Assembly: GCA_015680685.1 (NCBI GenBank)
Contig: MNCI01008326.1
Location: forward strand, 268,312 to 332,311
Direction: 5' to 3'
DNA from: Gnetum montanum
Lineage: Eukaryota; Streptophyta; Gnetopsida; Gnetales; Gnetaceae
DNA length: 64,000 bases
The notes under the pieces are model-generated. The model was not told the origin of the DNA. It worked only from the letters and a program-made list of their open reading frames with translations, and made no database searches. The position numbers and the translations under genes were made by a program. Of the stretch, positions 1 through 11,325 are shown piece by piece (position 1 is the first letter of the stretch; every line of letters starts with the position of its first letter).

Positions 1-30
1 AAAATCCATAATCATCATCGCTTTTACTGA

Positions 31-740
31 CCTGTAAGTCCCTGTCTGATCGACAAGACCGTTCAGGGCACCGCGGATTCGTTTTTCCAGCTCAGCCCTC
101 GAGCGGATCCGTGGTTAAAGCTGTGTACATGGAATTTCGGTCGGTATTTCCAGCTGCCGACGTTTTCCGTCGCTACAGTACCTATGGAAAAAAATTATAT
201 TCCAAATGCACTAGCCCAGATGGCTACCACTTTGGATGTCCCTTTTAAGCATAATGCTTGGGATTCAAAAATCATTATCGAAAAGGTGAAGTCTTATTGT
301 ATCACTGATAATATCTCTTCTTTTCAAGTGTTTGTTGATAATGACCATATTTGTAAATTTCTATTTTCTGAAGGAGAATTTAACGATCAAGGAGATACAT
401 CCAAGGATGTTGTGTTCTTAAATAAGATATCTCCTGAAACTGCAGTTAGAGAAGCTTTATTTGATGATCTATACACCAAGGCCCCGGAGTTATCTAAAAA
501 CACTAATTCGCAAACTCGCAAACGTTAGCTCAAATTGAAACAATTCAAGTTCAAAAGGGAGGGGGTGGAGCCGAGAGCCAGCACCTACACTTATTCTTTG
601 ACAATGATCAAGGGATTTTTGGTTCACCACCAGAGGATTTTCTGTTCAACAACAAGCCTTTTTTTTTTATGTTCAAGAGCCACAAGTCTCTCACACACGG
701 TAGTCTCTCTCTGCATTGGAGAACAACCGCAAGTCTCTGA
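31..740 (+). pseudogene. Unrecognised coding remnant with one frame change
   Basis: A frame is open from base 31 to the TAG at 526-528; the first ATG is at 184, giving 114 residues. The frame that starts at base 528 carries on without a stop to 738-740 and still reads like protein (acidic and aromatic, e.g. FFDNDQGIFGSPPEDF). This suggests one coding segment broken by a frameshift near 528. The first 180 bases are clearly more GC-rich than the rest of the window, as expected for exon sequence. I recognise no domain. It could be a retroelement gag-like segment, a captured exon or part of a host gene running in from the left. Confidence 0.35.
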
Positions 741-984
741 GCGCTGCAGAAAAAGGCAGGGGTTCCAATTGGATTCTTTAGTTACATGACTCTTGTGGCG
801 TATTAGATCCAGAACTGCTTCTATCTACTGCCAAATTCATTCTATGATTCAGCTATTTTATTTACTCTCGGTCGACTATTCTTCCGAGGGCAGCAAGCTT
901 GGAATCATTCATTTTGAAAATCCCAACCATTACATATCTTCGAGACCCTTTGCTGTTACTCTACCATTATTTTAATTTTACTAT

Positions 985-1140
985 TGTATTTTGTTGCTGC
1001 ATGCACGTCCAATGTTGCTGTTGCTGCACCATTGCACACCAGATCTCATTATTGCTACGTTGGCGATCTTGTTGCTACTGCACTGCACACCCAATCCAGC
1101 TTCTACTATTACACCATTGCTACCGCCTGTGTTGTTAGCC
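985..1140. repeat. Low-complexity TTGCTG/CACC-rich stretch
   Basis: Degenerate short repeats such as TTGCTGTTGCTGC and ATTGCTAC recur here and leave all frames partly open on both strands. The short ORFs that result are best read as a by-product of low complexity, not genes. Confidence 0.5.
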
Positions 1141-2409
1141 ATCAGCAAAAGGACGATGGTGTTCAAGACCAGATAAACTTTTGATTTAATTTCAAGTTTA
1201 CTTTTGTATTGTTTACTTTCCGAAAAAAAATGCAAAAATGTTTAATTTTAATTTTAGTTATTCTACTATGCTTTTCAAAACATAATATAACCGTTCTAAA
1301 ATTAAATTTAAGTTTTTCAATATTCTATTTAAAATATTGTTATTATTGTTTTGTCATATAGCCCTTTCCAGCTGAGACTATTCCCGGGTTTCCCTACCCA
1401 TACAGGAGGCGCCCTAAGCAATAGTGTTGACGGCTATCCAAAATTTACGCATCAACAACTATATTTACTGTATTATAATAGTAATAATAGTAATAATTTA
1501 ATAATAACCTAATGCAAGTGGCACATTTAATCATTATTTTAATGCATTTATTTAATTTAATTAGTTCGCCAAGGTAGTAAAGAATTTGGTGATGATTTCA
1601 GCTATCTATAAAACATCATGTTCTTTGGTTTATAAGATACCATCACAAATAATTTGCATGAGTTAAAAAACTATAGGATTTGTAATTGTCATGGGATTGA
1701 AACTTATTAATCATGCCCGTGTGATACCATGGGAGAGTTGATATCAATAACTATAACAAAAACAATGCATATTACAAACAATATAAATCATGGTTATTGA
1801 CTACATTAGGTGACAAGCAATATAAATCATGGCCATTAATTGCATTAAATATTTGCCATGCTCTAACCTAAAAAACCATAACATATGAGTGTGAGACTCC
1901 ACATCGTCCCCTCAGTTTATCATGGGTGAGGTAGACAAATGGGAAGGGCAGGGGTATTCATAGACTTCATCTTGTTGGTTAGTACAGACCCCTTTCTGCT
2001 GCAAGGAATCACCGTATCCACTAAAAACAGATAAGTTTTCCATGGATAGTCCAAGATACAGTGTAAGCCACAGAAGACAGAAATGTCGATAGAAGCCCCA
2101 AGGTTGCGTAGATTTTTATCTTCTCCGGGTAACTTTTCTTGACTTGAAAAGTCTACAAAACTTACGGAGTCGGTAGTAAAGGAGACAGATTAGGAAGTGA
2201 CATGTCGAATACTTTGACATAACTCGTTAAGTTATAAGTTGTGGTTTCTGTGCTTCTTTCCAGTTTCCACAACCATGCACATTACCTAATCTGAGTTTAA
2301 GTGTCTGGGTTAATCTAACTTGCAAAGAGGACAAATTAACAGTGTTTCATTGTTTCATTGAATTCTTTTATTAAGAAAACAAAATTCTGTACGAATGATT
2401 CTGCAAGCT
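1141..2409. other. Intergenic, no gene seen
   Basis: AT-rich sequence with one GC-richer patch at about 1,370-1,440 (TTCCCGGG, GGAGGCGCCC), flanked by TAATAATAG-type simple sequence. The patch could be the edge of an old LTR or a UTR, but I found no partner repeat. Nothing coding is supported. Confidence 0.4.
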
Positions 2410-2934
2410 TCACTCTGGCAAGTTCTTTCTCACTTTGAGAGCAGGTGTTAGAAATTTGAAACTGGCTCCCTCCATGCTAAGCTCGACCCAACTCTCGGAA
2501 GAAAAGAAGGAAAAAATCGTGAATTGGTATTCATGGTCAAAAACGTAACCATAATTCAGAAATTCCTTTTCATAACGATTTATAAAACTGGTTTTAGGAA
2601 TACTAAGTTTCTGACAGTGGAAAAATATGCAGGGTTTTTCAATATTGCTTGCCCATCGAAATCCAATTTTACAGATGATAGATGATTGGTTTGGCTGCCA
2701 GATAAAAAATACATCAAATTTGGCCAAGCACAACGCTTCTCTAAATTTTTGGCCTCCAAGTATGTTTACATGCAAATTCTGAGAAACTTTTCCAAACCTC
2801 TCATCAACTCGTGGTATGAGATCTCTTCCATCACTCATAATTGTCGTTGTCTGTTTAATTATTCTGTTGAACCGACAAATTGGATAGAGACACTTTTGAA
2901 TATGAACATATTTTGGTGATAATATAGAGTTCAA
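2410..2934 (-). CDS. Unrecognised 174-codon ORF
   Basis: An uninterrupted minus-strand frame of 174 codons. That is long for sequence this AT-rich, where most frames close within 60-70 codons. The product is rich in Phe, Lys and Ser, with no membrane segment or motif I can name (it contains SDGRDLIPRVDERFGK and FDHEYQFTIFSFF). No neighbouring coding segment in the same direction is seen. It may be a single exon or a chance ORF. Confidence that it is a real gene is low. Confidence 0.25.
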   Translation of the reverse strand: MNSILSPKYVHIQKCLYPICRFNRIIKQTTTIMSDGRDLIPRVDERFGKVSQNLHVNILGGQKFREALCLAKFDVFFIWQPNQSSIICKIGFRWASNIEKPCIFFHCQKLSIPKTSFINRYEKEFLNYGYVFDHEYQFTIFSFFSSESWVELSMEGASFKFLTPALKVRKNLPE

Positions 2935-3170
2935 GCATGGTATGTATAGGTGGGCAAAGCCAAAAGTTATGCTGAGTGCATCACTGCGTTTTTGAGCTTT
3001 GAAGGCAAACCTTTTTTAATGATAAAGGTGATTCAAATATTATCAGATACAACTTTCAAAAATTACTTTCTTCCACAAATTATATTTTTGAATAAACAGG
3101 CGTCTTAAGTAAAAGATACGTCAGAGTTGAGGTCACCCTTTTGGCGTCACCTGAGCTAGCCTTATCTTGA

Positions 3171-3434
3171 ATGGTTTGTCCTTCCGCTGCTGGCCATAAA
3201 TTGAATTACGAACTTCGCCGACAAACAAGAGCGTCTCTTCATGCATGGAATACTCCAAAGCAGAATCTGGACCACAAAGATGTGAGTCCAGCACGGGCAG
3301 AGCTGATCCTGACCAGTGACTACAGCTTTATTTGTATAAATAATGTTTTTCAACCATCTTTTAGACTTTTTATAATATTTATGGTGGCTGACATGTGGTT
3401 AGAGCTCGGCAATGGTTATTTTTGTTGTCATTAG
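3171..3434 (+). CDS. Unrecognised short ORF, GC-richer exon-like segment
   Basis: An 87-codon plus-strand frame. Its first half (to about 3,320) is GC-richer than its surroundings and reads like an exon (CPSAAGHKLNYELRRQTRAS). The second half turns AT-rich and hydrophobic, as expected when reading through a splice site into an intron. A T-rich stretch ending TTTTCCTGCAG at 3,686 follows. No family is recognised. It may be the upstream part of the intron-containing remnant at 4,353-6,677, but this is not shown. Confidence 0.25.
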   Translation: MVCPSAAGHKLNYELRRQTRASLHAWNTPKQNLDHKDVSPARAELILTSDYSFICINNVFQPSFRLFIIFMVADMWLELGNGYFCCH

Positions 3435-4352
3435 GCACTAAATAACCAATGTTTCCATATAATGCCATGCATGGGCATTACATGATGGATTGTTACCCAT
3501 CACCATGGCATGCATATCATGTTTTTTAAAATAGGGTTCAGCGTTAGCATGGTGACCCAAACGGTCGTGGCATTAAGAAATTGTTTTTAGTGCTGCATTT
3601 CAAGCTATTTGTGGTTCTAATTTTCTGCTCCTGTAAGTGTTTTCCTTAATGATTTTTGTTTTCCTTCTTTTTGTATTTTCCTGCAGATTTGAACATTGCT
3701 TGTTTTGTTTTTTTAGCTTAGTTATGTTTTATGCTAGCTCTTATGGTTCACATTACGTCATCAAGTCAATGGATGGCATAATATAGAGTATTTTTAAGGG
3801 TGTTCCATATGATGCCTAAAATAGTTTTACAGCAACCATTGGAAAATGTTTAAAGTGTGATAGTGTCATAGGAATTTCATTTTTCTAATTTATGTTCATT
3901 TGAGTTGGTAAACCAAAAGAAGTTACAAACATTATAGTTATTTTTGTCTATGCAACTCCAACAACAACGACATTACAAAAGATCACATGATGGCTTGTGA
4001 TACCATTAAACCTATGTGACTTGTAAGATATGATATTATTGTCTTTTCTCTCCACCCATCAAAATTTCATAGGGCAAGCAACTCCTTGATTTTCACCCCC
4101 TGTCAACAATAAGATTAGGTTTTTGTATGAAGTTTTCTTCAAGTTATTTATTCGATTATTCTTGATTTATACATCATAAAATATAGTTGCTTAGTCACTC
4201 CTTTCTTTTGTGTGAGAAGTTTTATTTCCCATGAATAATTTGAGAAGGTCCATTAAATTTTTTTTTAGTATATCATGTTTAATTTATTATCATGCATTAG
4301 TAAATATTACCCATGCTAAGATCATTCTCCATTTATATTATTTCTATTGCAG

Positions 4353-6677
4353 GATTTGTAGAGAAGGCTATTATCCTATTTAAATTTTCTTTCTAATTGG
4401 GTGATATTGTTCAAGTTCCGTAGAAATCATGGGGCTTAGCAAAAGGGATCTTCCGCCTAAGTACCTATTGTTCTTTTTATGAAATCATTACAAAATAGAC
4501 TTTATAGATTTCTTAATTAAAGTATTCTAGTTGATTTTATAGTAAGATTTTATTTATTTCCATGAATTGTGGCTATTGCCATTATTTGTGAGCATAATCT
4601 TCAAAAAATTTTAGACTAGCTAGAAATATCTGTCCTTTTAAAAAAGTAAAGAAAATAAAAATTTATCACTAGTGATAATGGATGGAAGTTATGACAAGAA
4701 TGTTGTTTACAACTTTTATCAATGGTTGACTAATTGTGTATCTATTACAGGAAGTAGTTTATAGCCTACCTTTCAAGGTCAAAATTTCACGTTCAATTCT
4801 CATGACATTGGAGATGTTATACAAGTTTCATGTGGTAAAGAGGCAGCTGTTAAGAAGCACAAGCAGAAGGAAAGTGAGAATCCTCTAATCCAATATGCTC
4901 AAAACTTTGATAAGAAAGAGGATATTGCTACTTGTTTTCTAGATATATTGTTACTCTCCAAATTTATGTAATGGTCTTTATTTGCAATGAAAGCACCAAA
5001 ATCCAAGATATCTAATAATGTAATTTTACTCATGTGGGAATTAGATAACCATGAAAGTGCTCCTTTTGATATTCTGATGACTAAAATGTCTTAGATGAAG
5101 AGGTGAGCAAGATCATGGCAACTACATGATGTAAAAGAGTCACTTGGCTTTTTAATTGTAGTGACAAAATTATTGTAAAAAAAGTACATTTTATTGCTCT
5201 CCAACTTCATGAAATAGTGAATCTAGATCCTACAAACATATTCAAGAGTACATTAGTGTCTGAGAAAGGTGAGACCTATTTTTTAAAAGAGTATGATAGC
5301 CAGACTGTTGATGAAGTTTGGCAACATGAGAAATGCTCCCATCAGTCTATCAAGGATAAGTTGGAACATGTGATTGAAACATTAAATAATTATTTTCAAA
5401 GCAATGCAGCACTCTAGAATGTTGTGAAGGAGTTGAAATTAGAGAAGTCTCATTTAATAGAAGAAACTAATCAATTTAAGGACAAAATTAAGAATTATGT
5501 AGTTGAGGAAAAAAGTTGTATTTAGAAGTTGATTATACAGAATGAGAAAATGGTTGATCAAATTTTCACCCTAAATAAAGAAATTATGACACTAAAAAAT
5601 GTAGTAGTCAACATTTATGATACTAGAGACATTAATGCCAATGTGAGCAATATTAGGAAAGGTTTTTTCCATGTTATAATACCATCTATGTTTAATAATT
5701 TGTTCATTTCTTTGGAAAAAACCTAATGGTCATTGTATTTTACATGTGTTCAATAGAAATGACCAATATGCCAACAATTAAAGCTACCAAAAGATTATTT
5801 GTTTCAAGTGAAAGAGATAACAAACAACTATTTGAATAAGAACATCTGAATAAAGGGCCAAGTATGTAAATCTTTTATGTTTTCGTGTTAGATAACTTTG
5901 TAATAAATTGACAATGATGTTTTCTATGCATGCCTTTGTCATTTATTACTCCAATATAATTTCTTTTGTTTGGAATGAAAGAAAAAGATTTTCAAGCTCT
6001 ATGTTATGTGTTTTATTTCAATGTGTAATTTTTATCTACTAATGTTAATTTGGTTCACTTGTTTCTATTTTTTAACATGTGTTTTAATAAACTTCATTTG
6101 TAGTTGATGTAGACTTTAATAGCCCCATTGATCAACCTTGTGGAATAGTTCAGATAGTGAAGCCTATAGAATACATCACCTCCATTGGTCAATCATGTGT
6201 AAGAATTGATAGATTGATACAGTTGCTCATCACTAGCATTCTAGAGAGTGAAGAGCTTGTTAGGTCATTGTTTCCTCCATTTGTTGCCATAGGATTTTCT
6301 TTCAGGACTCTATACCAACTTGGGTGAAAACAATGACTCGATGATGATGTCATTGATGTGTACATCATGTACTTGAAGCAACTTCAGAAATCCATTGTTG
6401 TCTATCAAGCATCAAAATAATATTTCATTTTTACTAGTATGTTTCAAGCATTTGCAATGTCCCTTGAGAGTCACATGCAACAAGGCCAAAAGAACTAGTT
6501 AAGACATAAAGCAAAGAAAGCCACAAAAGGACATATCGTCAATGTTAAAATTGATACATTGGTTGAAGAAGAGCTTGATGAGTTGGTGGCATAGAAGGAT
6601 TTTATTAAATAAGTTAAAAAATTTAATTGGATGAGTTTCTTGAAACTAGAAAACCATTATATTACCATACATTCTAA
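4353..6677 (+). pseudogene. Intron-containing coding remnant with coiled coil, unrecognised
   Basis: Three good acceptor-like sites (pyrimidine tract plus AG at 4,351-4,352, 4,749-4,750 and 6,102-6,103) are each followed by protein-like frames. The segment 5,214-5,726 is one frame interrupted only by two TAG stops (5,415 and about 5,523). It encodes a charged, Leu/Lys/Glu-rich coiled coil with several heptad-like runs. The segment after 6,104 reads VDFNSPIDQPCGIVQIVKP and later turns Lys-rich. The remnant stops where the LTR at 6,678 begins, so it was probably cut by that insertion. I do not recognise the protein. The exons and splice sites are inferred from motifs only. Confidence 0.4.
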
Positions 6678-7058
6678 TGAGAACATCACCCAACCATTGT
6701 GTAATCCTCAATGTATCTTGGATATGTGTGTGTCTTGTTTTTGTATGTGTCTTCTTTTGTAAGTGTTTTGGACTTATTTTGACAAGTCTAGGAGGTTCTG
6801 GAGGCTATGGGGGCTTATTTTAAGGTGTCCAATGGGTATCGTTAATTTTGGCCCTGGAAAGTTAGACACCTAACCTAATAGTTAAACATCTAAGCTACAT
6901 ACTAAACATCCTAATTTCAAGACATCTACTTTAACATCTCTATACTCAGAAAAGACATCTAGTACAAATTTTAATGAACATAAAATTGAATGGAAAATTT
7001 CAGGGAAGATAAAATTTCATACCAAGAAGCTATAAATAAGAGTCCAAGGCCTAAGTTT

Positions 7059-7103
<45 letters not shown>

Positions 7104-7470
7104 TCTTAAGAAGTCTCTTGAGAGCTTGTGCAAGAAGTGTTTGAGTGAGAGGCAAGGGAGACCATTTGAGAGAGGTTAAGAAGATTTCTTATAAGTGTCT
7201 TATCTTGAGCTTTAGATCCATTGTATGTAATTAAGAATTGAGAGGGGACATGTGTGGCCAATAAGATCCTTGTGAGAAGTATAAGTTGAACTTGGATCCT
7301 CATCTTTGATATACTTCTCTATATTTGAGAGTTTTCTTATGAAAATGGGAATTTTCTCTAATTCATTATCTTGTTCTTACTTCTAAGTTGACTTTTCCTT
7401 AGGAAGCTTGTGGAATGAGTTCTTTTGAAGTTTATTGACGTAGGATTCACATTAGATTAGTATTGGAACA
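6678..7470 (+). repeat. 5' LTR of the 6.7-12.2 kb element
   Basis: Matches 11,326-12,170 over its whole length. Shared landmarks are CATCACC..TTGTGTAATCCTCAATG near the start, TTTTGGCCCTGG, a TATAAATAAGAGTCCAA promoter-like block, GAGAGGGG..ATGTGTG, and CACATTAGATT..TATTGG at the end. It carries a (GA)n tract at 7,059-7,103 that is shorter and broken in the right copy. Confidence 0.75.
7059..7103. repeat. (GA)n microsatellite
   Basis: About 22 GA dinucleotides with one interruption (GAAAGA), just downstream of the LTR TATA-like sequence. Confidence 0.9.
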
Positions 7471-7623
7471 TTTAGTTTGGAGGAATCCACACATAAGCTA
7501 TAAGTTTAGAGGTTTCCACACTTGAATTGATGATTTTCATCATGCTTTTGAAAGAAATTTTGAAGAATTTTGAAGCTTTATAGCCACTTAGGATTTGGAG
7601 AACCTATGATTGGTGATGAGCTG

Positions 7624-7680
7624 TGATATCATGTACATGATACACGATATCACGTACATGATATCGCATCCATGATATCA
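7624..7680. promoter_or_regulatory. GATATC palindrome cluster in LTR U3
   Basis: Successive near-palindromes of the form GATATCACGTACATGATATC sit 20-75 bases upstream of the TATA box. The same kind of cluster is in the LTRs at 35,966 and 62,515. Confidence 0.6.
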
Positions 7681-7697
7681 TGGCCCGCCACAGTGTC

Positions 7698-7705
7698 TAT
7701 AAATA
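7698..7705 (+). promoter_or_regulatory. LTR TATA box (TATAAATA)
   Basis: TATAAATA in the context CTATAAATAAGGCA. The same position is conserved in the family LTRs (36,111; 62,598; 21,431). Confidence 0.7.
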
Positions 7706-8572
7706 AGGCACAGCTTTCCCTATTTTAGACACTTAGACTTAGACCTTTAGCCAAAATATAGTAGTTTTACCATTCTAGAGTTAGAATAATTTCCATGTAC
7801 CTATAGTAGGAGTCTTAAAGTGAAAGAATCTTTATTTGAGCAAATTGTACCTAAGCATACATTTGTGTACGGTAATAAAGATGAACTTTATGAAAAACCT
7901 TGCAGTGTATGGACTAAGCTAAATAGTAATTAATTATTATTGAATGTTTAAATGCTTTCTTAGTTAATTAATCTCTCTCAACCCTTGAATCTCCTAGTTA
8001 AGTACACTCAGTATGACCGCTTCGAGCATGTGTGTAGCACTTGGTAACCTAATAATGATTAGTGTTTGGTAATCCTAGCAATGTTACACTGGTTCAAGAT
8101 GTGTGCGCCAAGTGGGTATGGAGACTGGTGTTAGGAACTAGTAGAACCTAGTTAATGAATAGTTAATGTAAGTTAGTCACTTAGTCCTCTCAACCCTTTT
8201 CCCCCAGTGCATGGCCATAGTGTGATGATTGTAATTGTAGGACATCCTTATTCGAGTGTGACATACTTGGACACAAACATGACCAACAATAAGGATCGAG
8301 ATTACTTCATCATTACAGCATCCACTTAGCTTAATTATGTATTTAATTGTTATTGTTATTTACTACATTCTTAGTTAACATCTCTTCTCCCCTTATCTCC
8401 TAGTAACGCGGAATGAGTACAACTTCATCACGAGCATTCAAGTGTGACTACTTGGTAACCTCGTAGCATACTTAGGCCATGCACTTGGTAATCCCAGTGG
8501 TAGTCGTGCACAAGGTCCAAGATGTGTACAGATGATTAAGGAATGGATGCTCATCGCACTTAAGCTAGCTTA

Positions 8573-8574
<2 letters not shown>

Positions 8575-8604
<30 letters not shown>
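8575..8604. repeat. (CT)15 microsatellite
   Basis: A perfect run of 15 CT units inside the solo LTR. The other LTR copies have only CTCTCTCACCCTTTCT here, so the run expanded in this copy. Confidence 0.9.
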
Positions 8605-8607
<3 letters not shown>

Positions 8608-9032
8608 AGTTTAAGTAATATTACTTTCCATCATACTCAGGAGTAGTACTAATGTAGAAACACATCATACACCTCACTCTGGACTAAACCATACATGACA
8701 AAGCTAATACTAGTCCAGGTGGGAAGACAACGAACTGTGACCTATGAGTAACTATCTAGATATCACAACTAGCTCGTCTATCGAGTTTGACCAGATCATG
8801 CGTGAAACACTCATATTCATATGGTTGAGTGTAGGGGTACCTTGCCACTCATCAATTGGTAAAGATTACTTGAATCTTATATGATCAAGTTCCTTTTTGA
8901 TAATTGAGCAACTATTTGCATGAAAGGCTAGGATTTGAAGTTAATTACATCTTAATTATACTTTGTGTTACCTGGAATTATAAGAATTGCTTAAAGATAT
9001 CATCTTGTTGCTTTAAGATTTTACCTTTAGCT

Positions 9033-10326
9033 TTATGAAAGATATGATCCTAAGAAGAAGACTAATCAAGAGCTTGGACAAGAGCTTCAAGAGCTCAAAG
9101 ACTCCTTTAAGGCATTTGTTATTCAAATGCAATAAGTCCTTCTCAAAGTAATGACCAGAAAACATTAAGATTTTGAAGAAGCTTCAAGAAGAAATGAAGA
9201 AAAGATTGAAGAAGAGAATCCTTTTGCATCTATGCAAAGATCAAGAGAAAGAATTGATTAAAGGACTCTAAGGAGAGAAGAAATTAAAACTCAAAGGTAT
9301 GAGCAAAGGTTTCCTTTTCTTCAAAATAATGAGGAAAATGATGATGAAGGGTTTGTAAAAGTCTTAAGAAGTGCTTTAACAGTTCCTCATGTAGTTATTT
9401 CCATATTTAAAGGTGTTGAAGGTAAAAATTTCTTTCTTTCTTGGATTAGAGTTGTGAATAGGTATTTTCTTATTAAGAAACCTCCTAGTGAGTCAATGAT
9501 TCATGTTGCTGAGAGTAACCTTGAAGTATTAGTAGCCAAATGTTGGAAGAAGGAATGTCTCAAATACTTTAAAGAGTATGGAAAGCCTATTGATAGTTGA
9601 AAATCCATGGAATTCATGCTAAATAAAATGTTTGAAAAGACATATTTCCATCAAGAAGTCATCAAGAAGCTAAAATTTCTGAGACAAGGAGATTAAGAGG
9701 TAAAAGATTTTTATATTGAATTTTGTAAATCTTTGAAAAAGGCTAATGTTCATTGGATTGATTATGAGCAACCTTCTAACTTCATTAGTGGATTAAGTAT
9801 GCAATATTAACAAGAATTACCATTCTATGAGTCTGATACTCTTGATGGAGCCTACGATCTTACTTTCAAGGCTGACATGAAAATCACAAAGTTTGGCTTG
9901 AAGATGAAAAAAGATTATAAGAAAAGGAATGAGAAAGAAACAACTTAAAAGTCAAGGAAATCATCTAAGGAGGATGGTGAATATGAACCAAAGAAGAAGG
10001 AAATAGAGTATACTTCTCCAAGGAGGGGAAGAGGAAAGGAATGATCTTCAAGAGGTAAAGATATATATTATAATTATGGTGAATTAGGTCATAGACAATG
10101 GGAATGAGCAAAGCCAAAGAAGAATACCTCTAAGGGTAAGGTAATTCAAACTATGCAAATGGATGAGCCTAAATCTTCAAAGAAGGTATATGAACATGAT
10201 CCCTTGTACATTTTTGATCAAAGTGAGTTGAATAGTTGTAATTTTATTAGACATGTTAGTATTAATGAAGATGTTATGAGGAATAGTTTGTTTAGAACTC
10301 ATTGTAATGTTAAAGGTCATCCTTGA
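9033..10326 (+). pseudogene. gag: Gag remnant (Ty3/gypsy), broken by stops
   Basis: About 430 codons stay in one frame with roughly ten scattered stops and no frameshift until about 10,326. The order is a charged coiled-coil start (QELGQELQELKDSFKAF), then a retrotransposon-gag core (FKGVEGKNFFLSWIRVVNRYF, later LRQGD and FYIEFCKSLKKANVHW), then a basic Lys/Arg-rich tail. The zinc knuckle survives only in outline, YYNYGELGHRQWE followed by a stop: the first two Cys have become Tyr and the third is a stop, while the Gly and His positions remain. Family assignment as gypsy gag is confident, lineage less so (chromovirus-like). Confidence 0.7.
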
Positions 10327-10772
10327 GTATGCTCATTGATGGTGAAATAGAAGAAAATGTGATTTCTACCAAGGTTGTGAAGTAATTGCATCTAGTTAGA
10401 ATTCCTCATCCAAATCCATACGAAGTAGATTGAGTAATGAAGAATTATTATAAGCAAGTTAAGAAACAATGTCATATTGATAATTCCATTAGAGATTTTC
10501 ATGATCAAATTATTTGTGATGTTTTGCCTATTGATTGTTTAGATCTTATATTTGGTAGACCATGGAATTATGATAATATGACTAATTTTGATGGAGAAAA
10601 TAATAGTTGGACTATAAGGCAAGGAAATCATAAGTTTAGATTGTTGTCCATTATTGTTGATAGTAAGGTTGGTAACTTGAATTTTTCATTAATGTTTCCT
10701 AGTTATAAGGAGGTTGTGAGGGTGTATACTCTTTGTGATAATGAATTTTTCTTTGATGTTGAAGAGAATTAA
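10323..10772 (+). pseudogene. Retropepsin-like protease remnant
   Basis: Frame 0 continues from the gag after what looks like a one-base deletion at about 10,326. The active-site region reads LSMLIDGEIEENVIS, where the family has an Asp-Ser/Thr-Gly loop and Asn-hydrophobic-Ser; Asp is kept and the Gly pair is altered. The later conserved block DLIFGRPWNYDN matches the GRPW motif of gypsy proteases, followed by a Phe-Arg-Leu-Leu strand. Two in-frame stops lie at about 10,383 and 10,431. No RT follows, so the polyprotein ends here in this copy. Confidence 0.7.
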
Positions 10773-11325
10773 TTTTATATGGATGCTATTACTAATTGTG
10801 TGAAGTCTCATATAAATGAGAAAAAGTTTGTTTGTGCTACTATTCAATCTTGGGTGTTGATGACAATAGTATATTCATTGATGCTTTTGGGAATGTCTAC
10901 AAGTGTTGGGCTAAAATTTGTATTGGAAAGAAGATGTTGGAAGAATAAGGAAGATTAGTTGGCAGCAACAAAGAAATGCAATTGGTATTTGAACATAGGA
11001 CAAGGAGTCCTACTCCATCGATTAATGCTAACAATTATTTTTCTAGATTCTTGTGTCATTCTTTTGTAGGTTTAAGTCATCATGGAGATGCAAGGGAAGC
11101 ATTTCAAGAAGATGCTCAAATGAAGAAAGAATGATGGGGCATGAGGGTAAGCCTCCATGACAAAGGAAAGCTCAAAACCAAAACCTTAAATGATACTCAT
11201 TCTCATGTTTTTGATGCATTGAGTTTTGATTATTGCGTTAAGTAGGATGACCTTGAGTTATAGGGGCATGATGCCTTCTAGCTTGTGAAGGATCATTAAG
11301 CATGACATTTTAAGTATGGAAGAGA
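10773..11325 (+). other. Residual pol-end or linker sequence, not assigned
   Basis: Short protein-like stretches (IDAFGNVYKCWAKI; DAREAFQEDAQMKKE) in changing frames lie between protease and 3' LTR. They may be what is left of the 3' end of pol after a deletion that removed RT and integrase. No domain is recognised. Confidence 0.35.

Larger units (their letters stand above)
7614..8854 (+). mobile_element. Solo LTR of the Athila-like family, 1,241 bp
   Basis: Starts TGATGAG and ends CTCATCA, perfect 7-base inverted termini. It is flanked on both sides by ATTGG (7,609-7,613 and 8,855-8,859), the 5-bp target duplication expected from LTR-retrotransposon integration. No internal sequence is present, so it is a solo LTR left by LTR-LTR recombination. 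It contains GATATC palindromes (7,624-7,680), TATAAATA (7,698-7,705), AATAAA (7,874-7,879) and two successive R/U5-like modules, where related LTRs at 35,966 and 62,515 have one. It lies in the leader of the 6.7-12.2 kb element and is therefore younger than it. Confidence 0.9.

Noticed and set aside
7624-7680. GATATC palindromes as transposon terminal repeats
   Set aside because: They are internal to an LTR with its own well-defined ends and recur at the same place in three LTRs, so they are part of U3.
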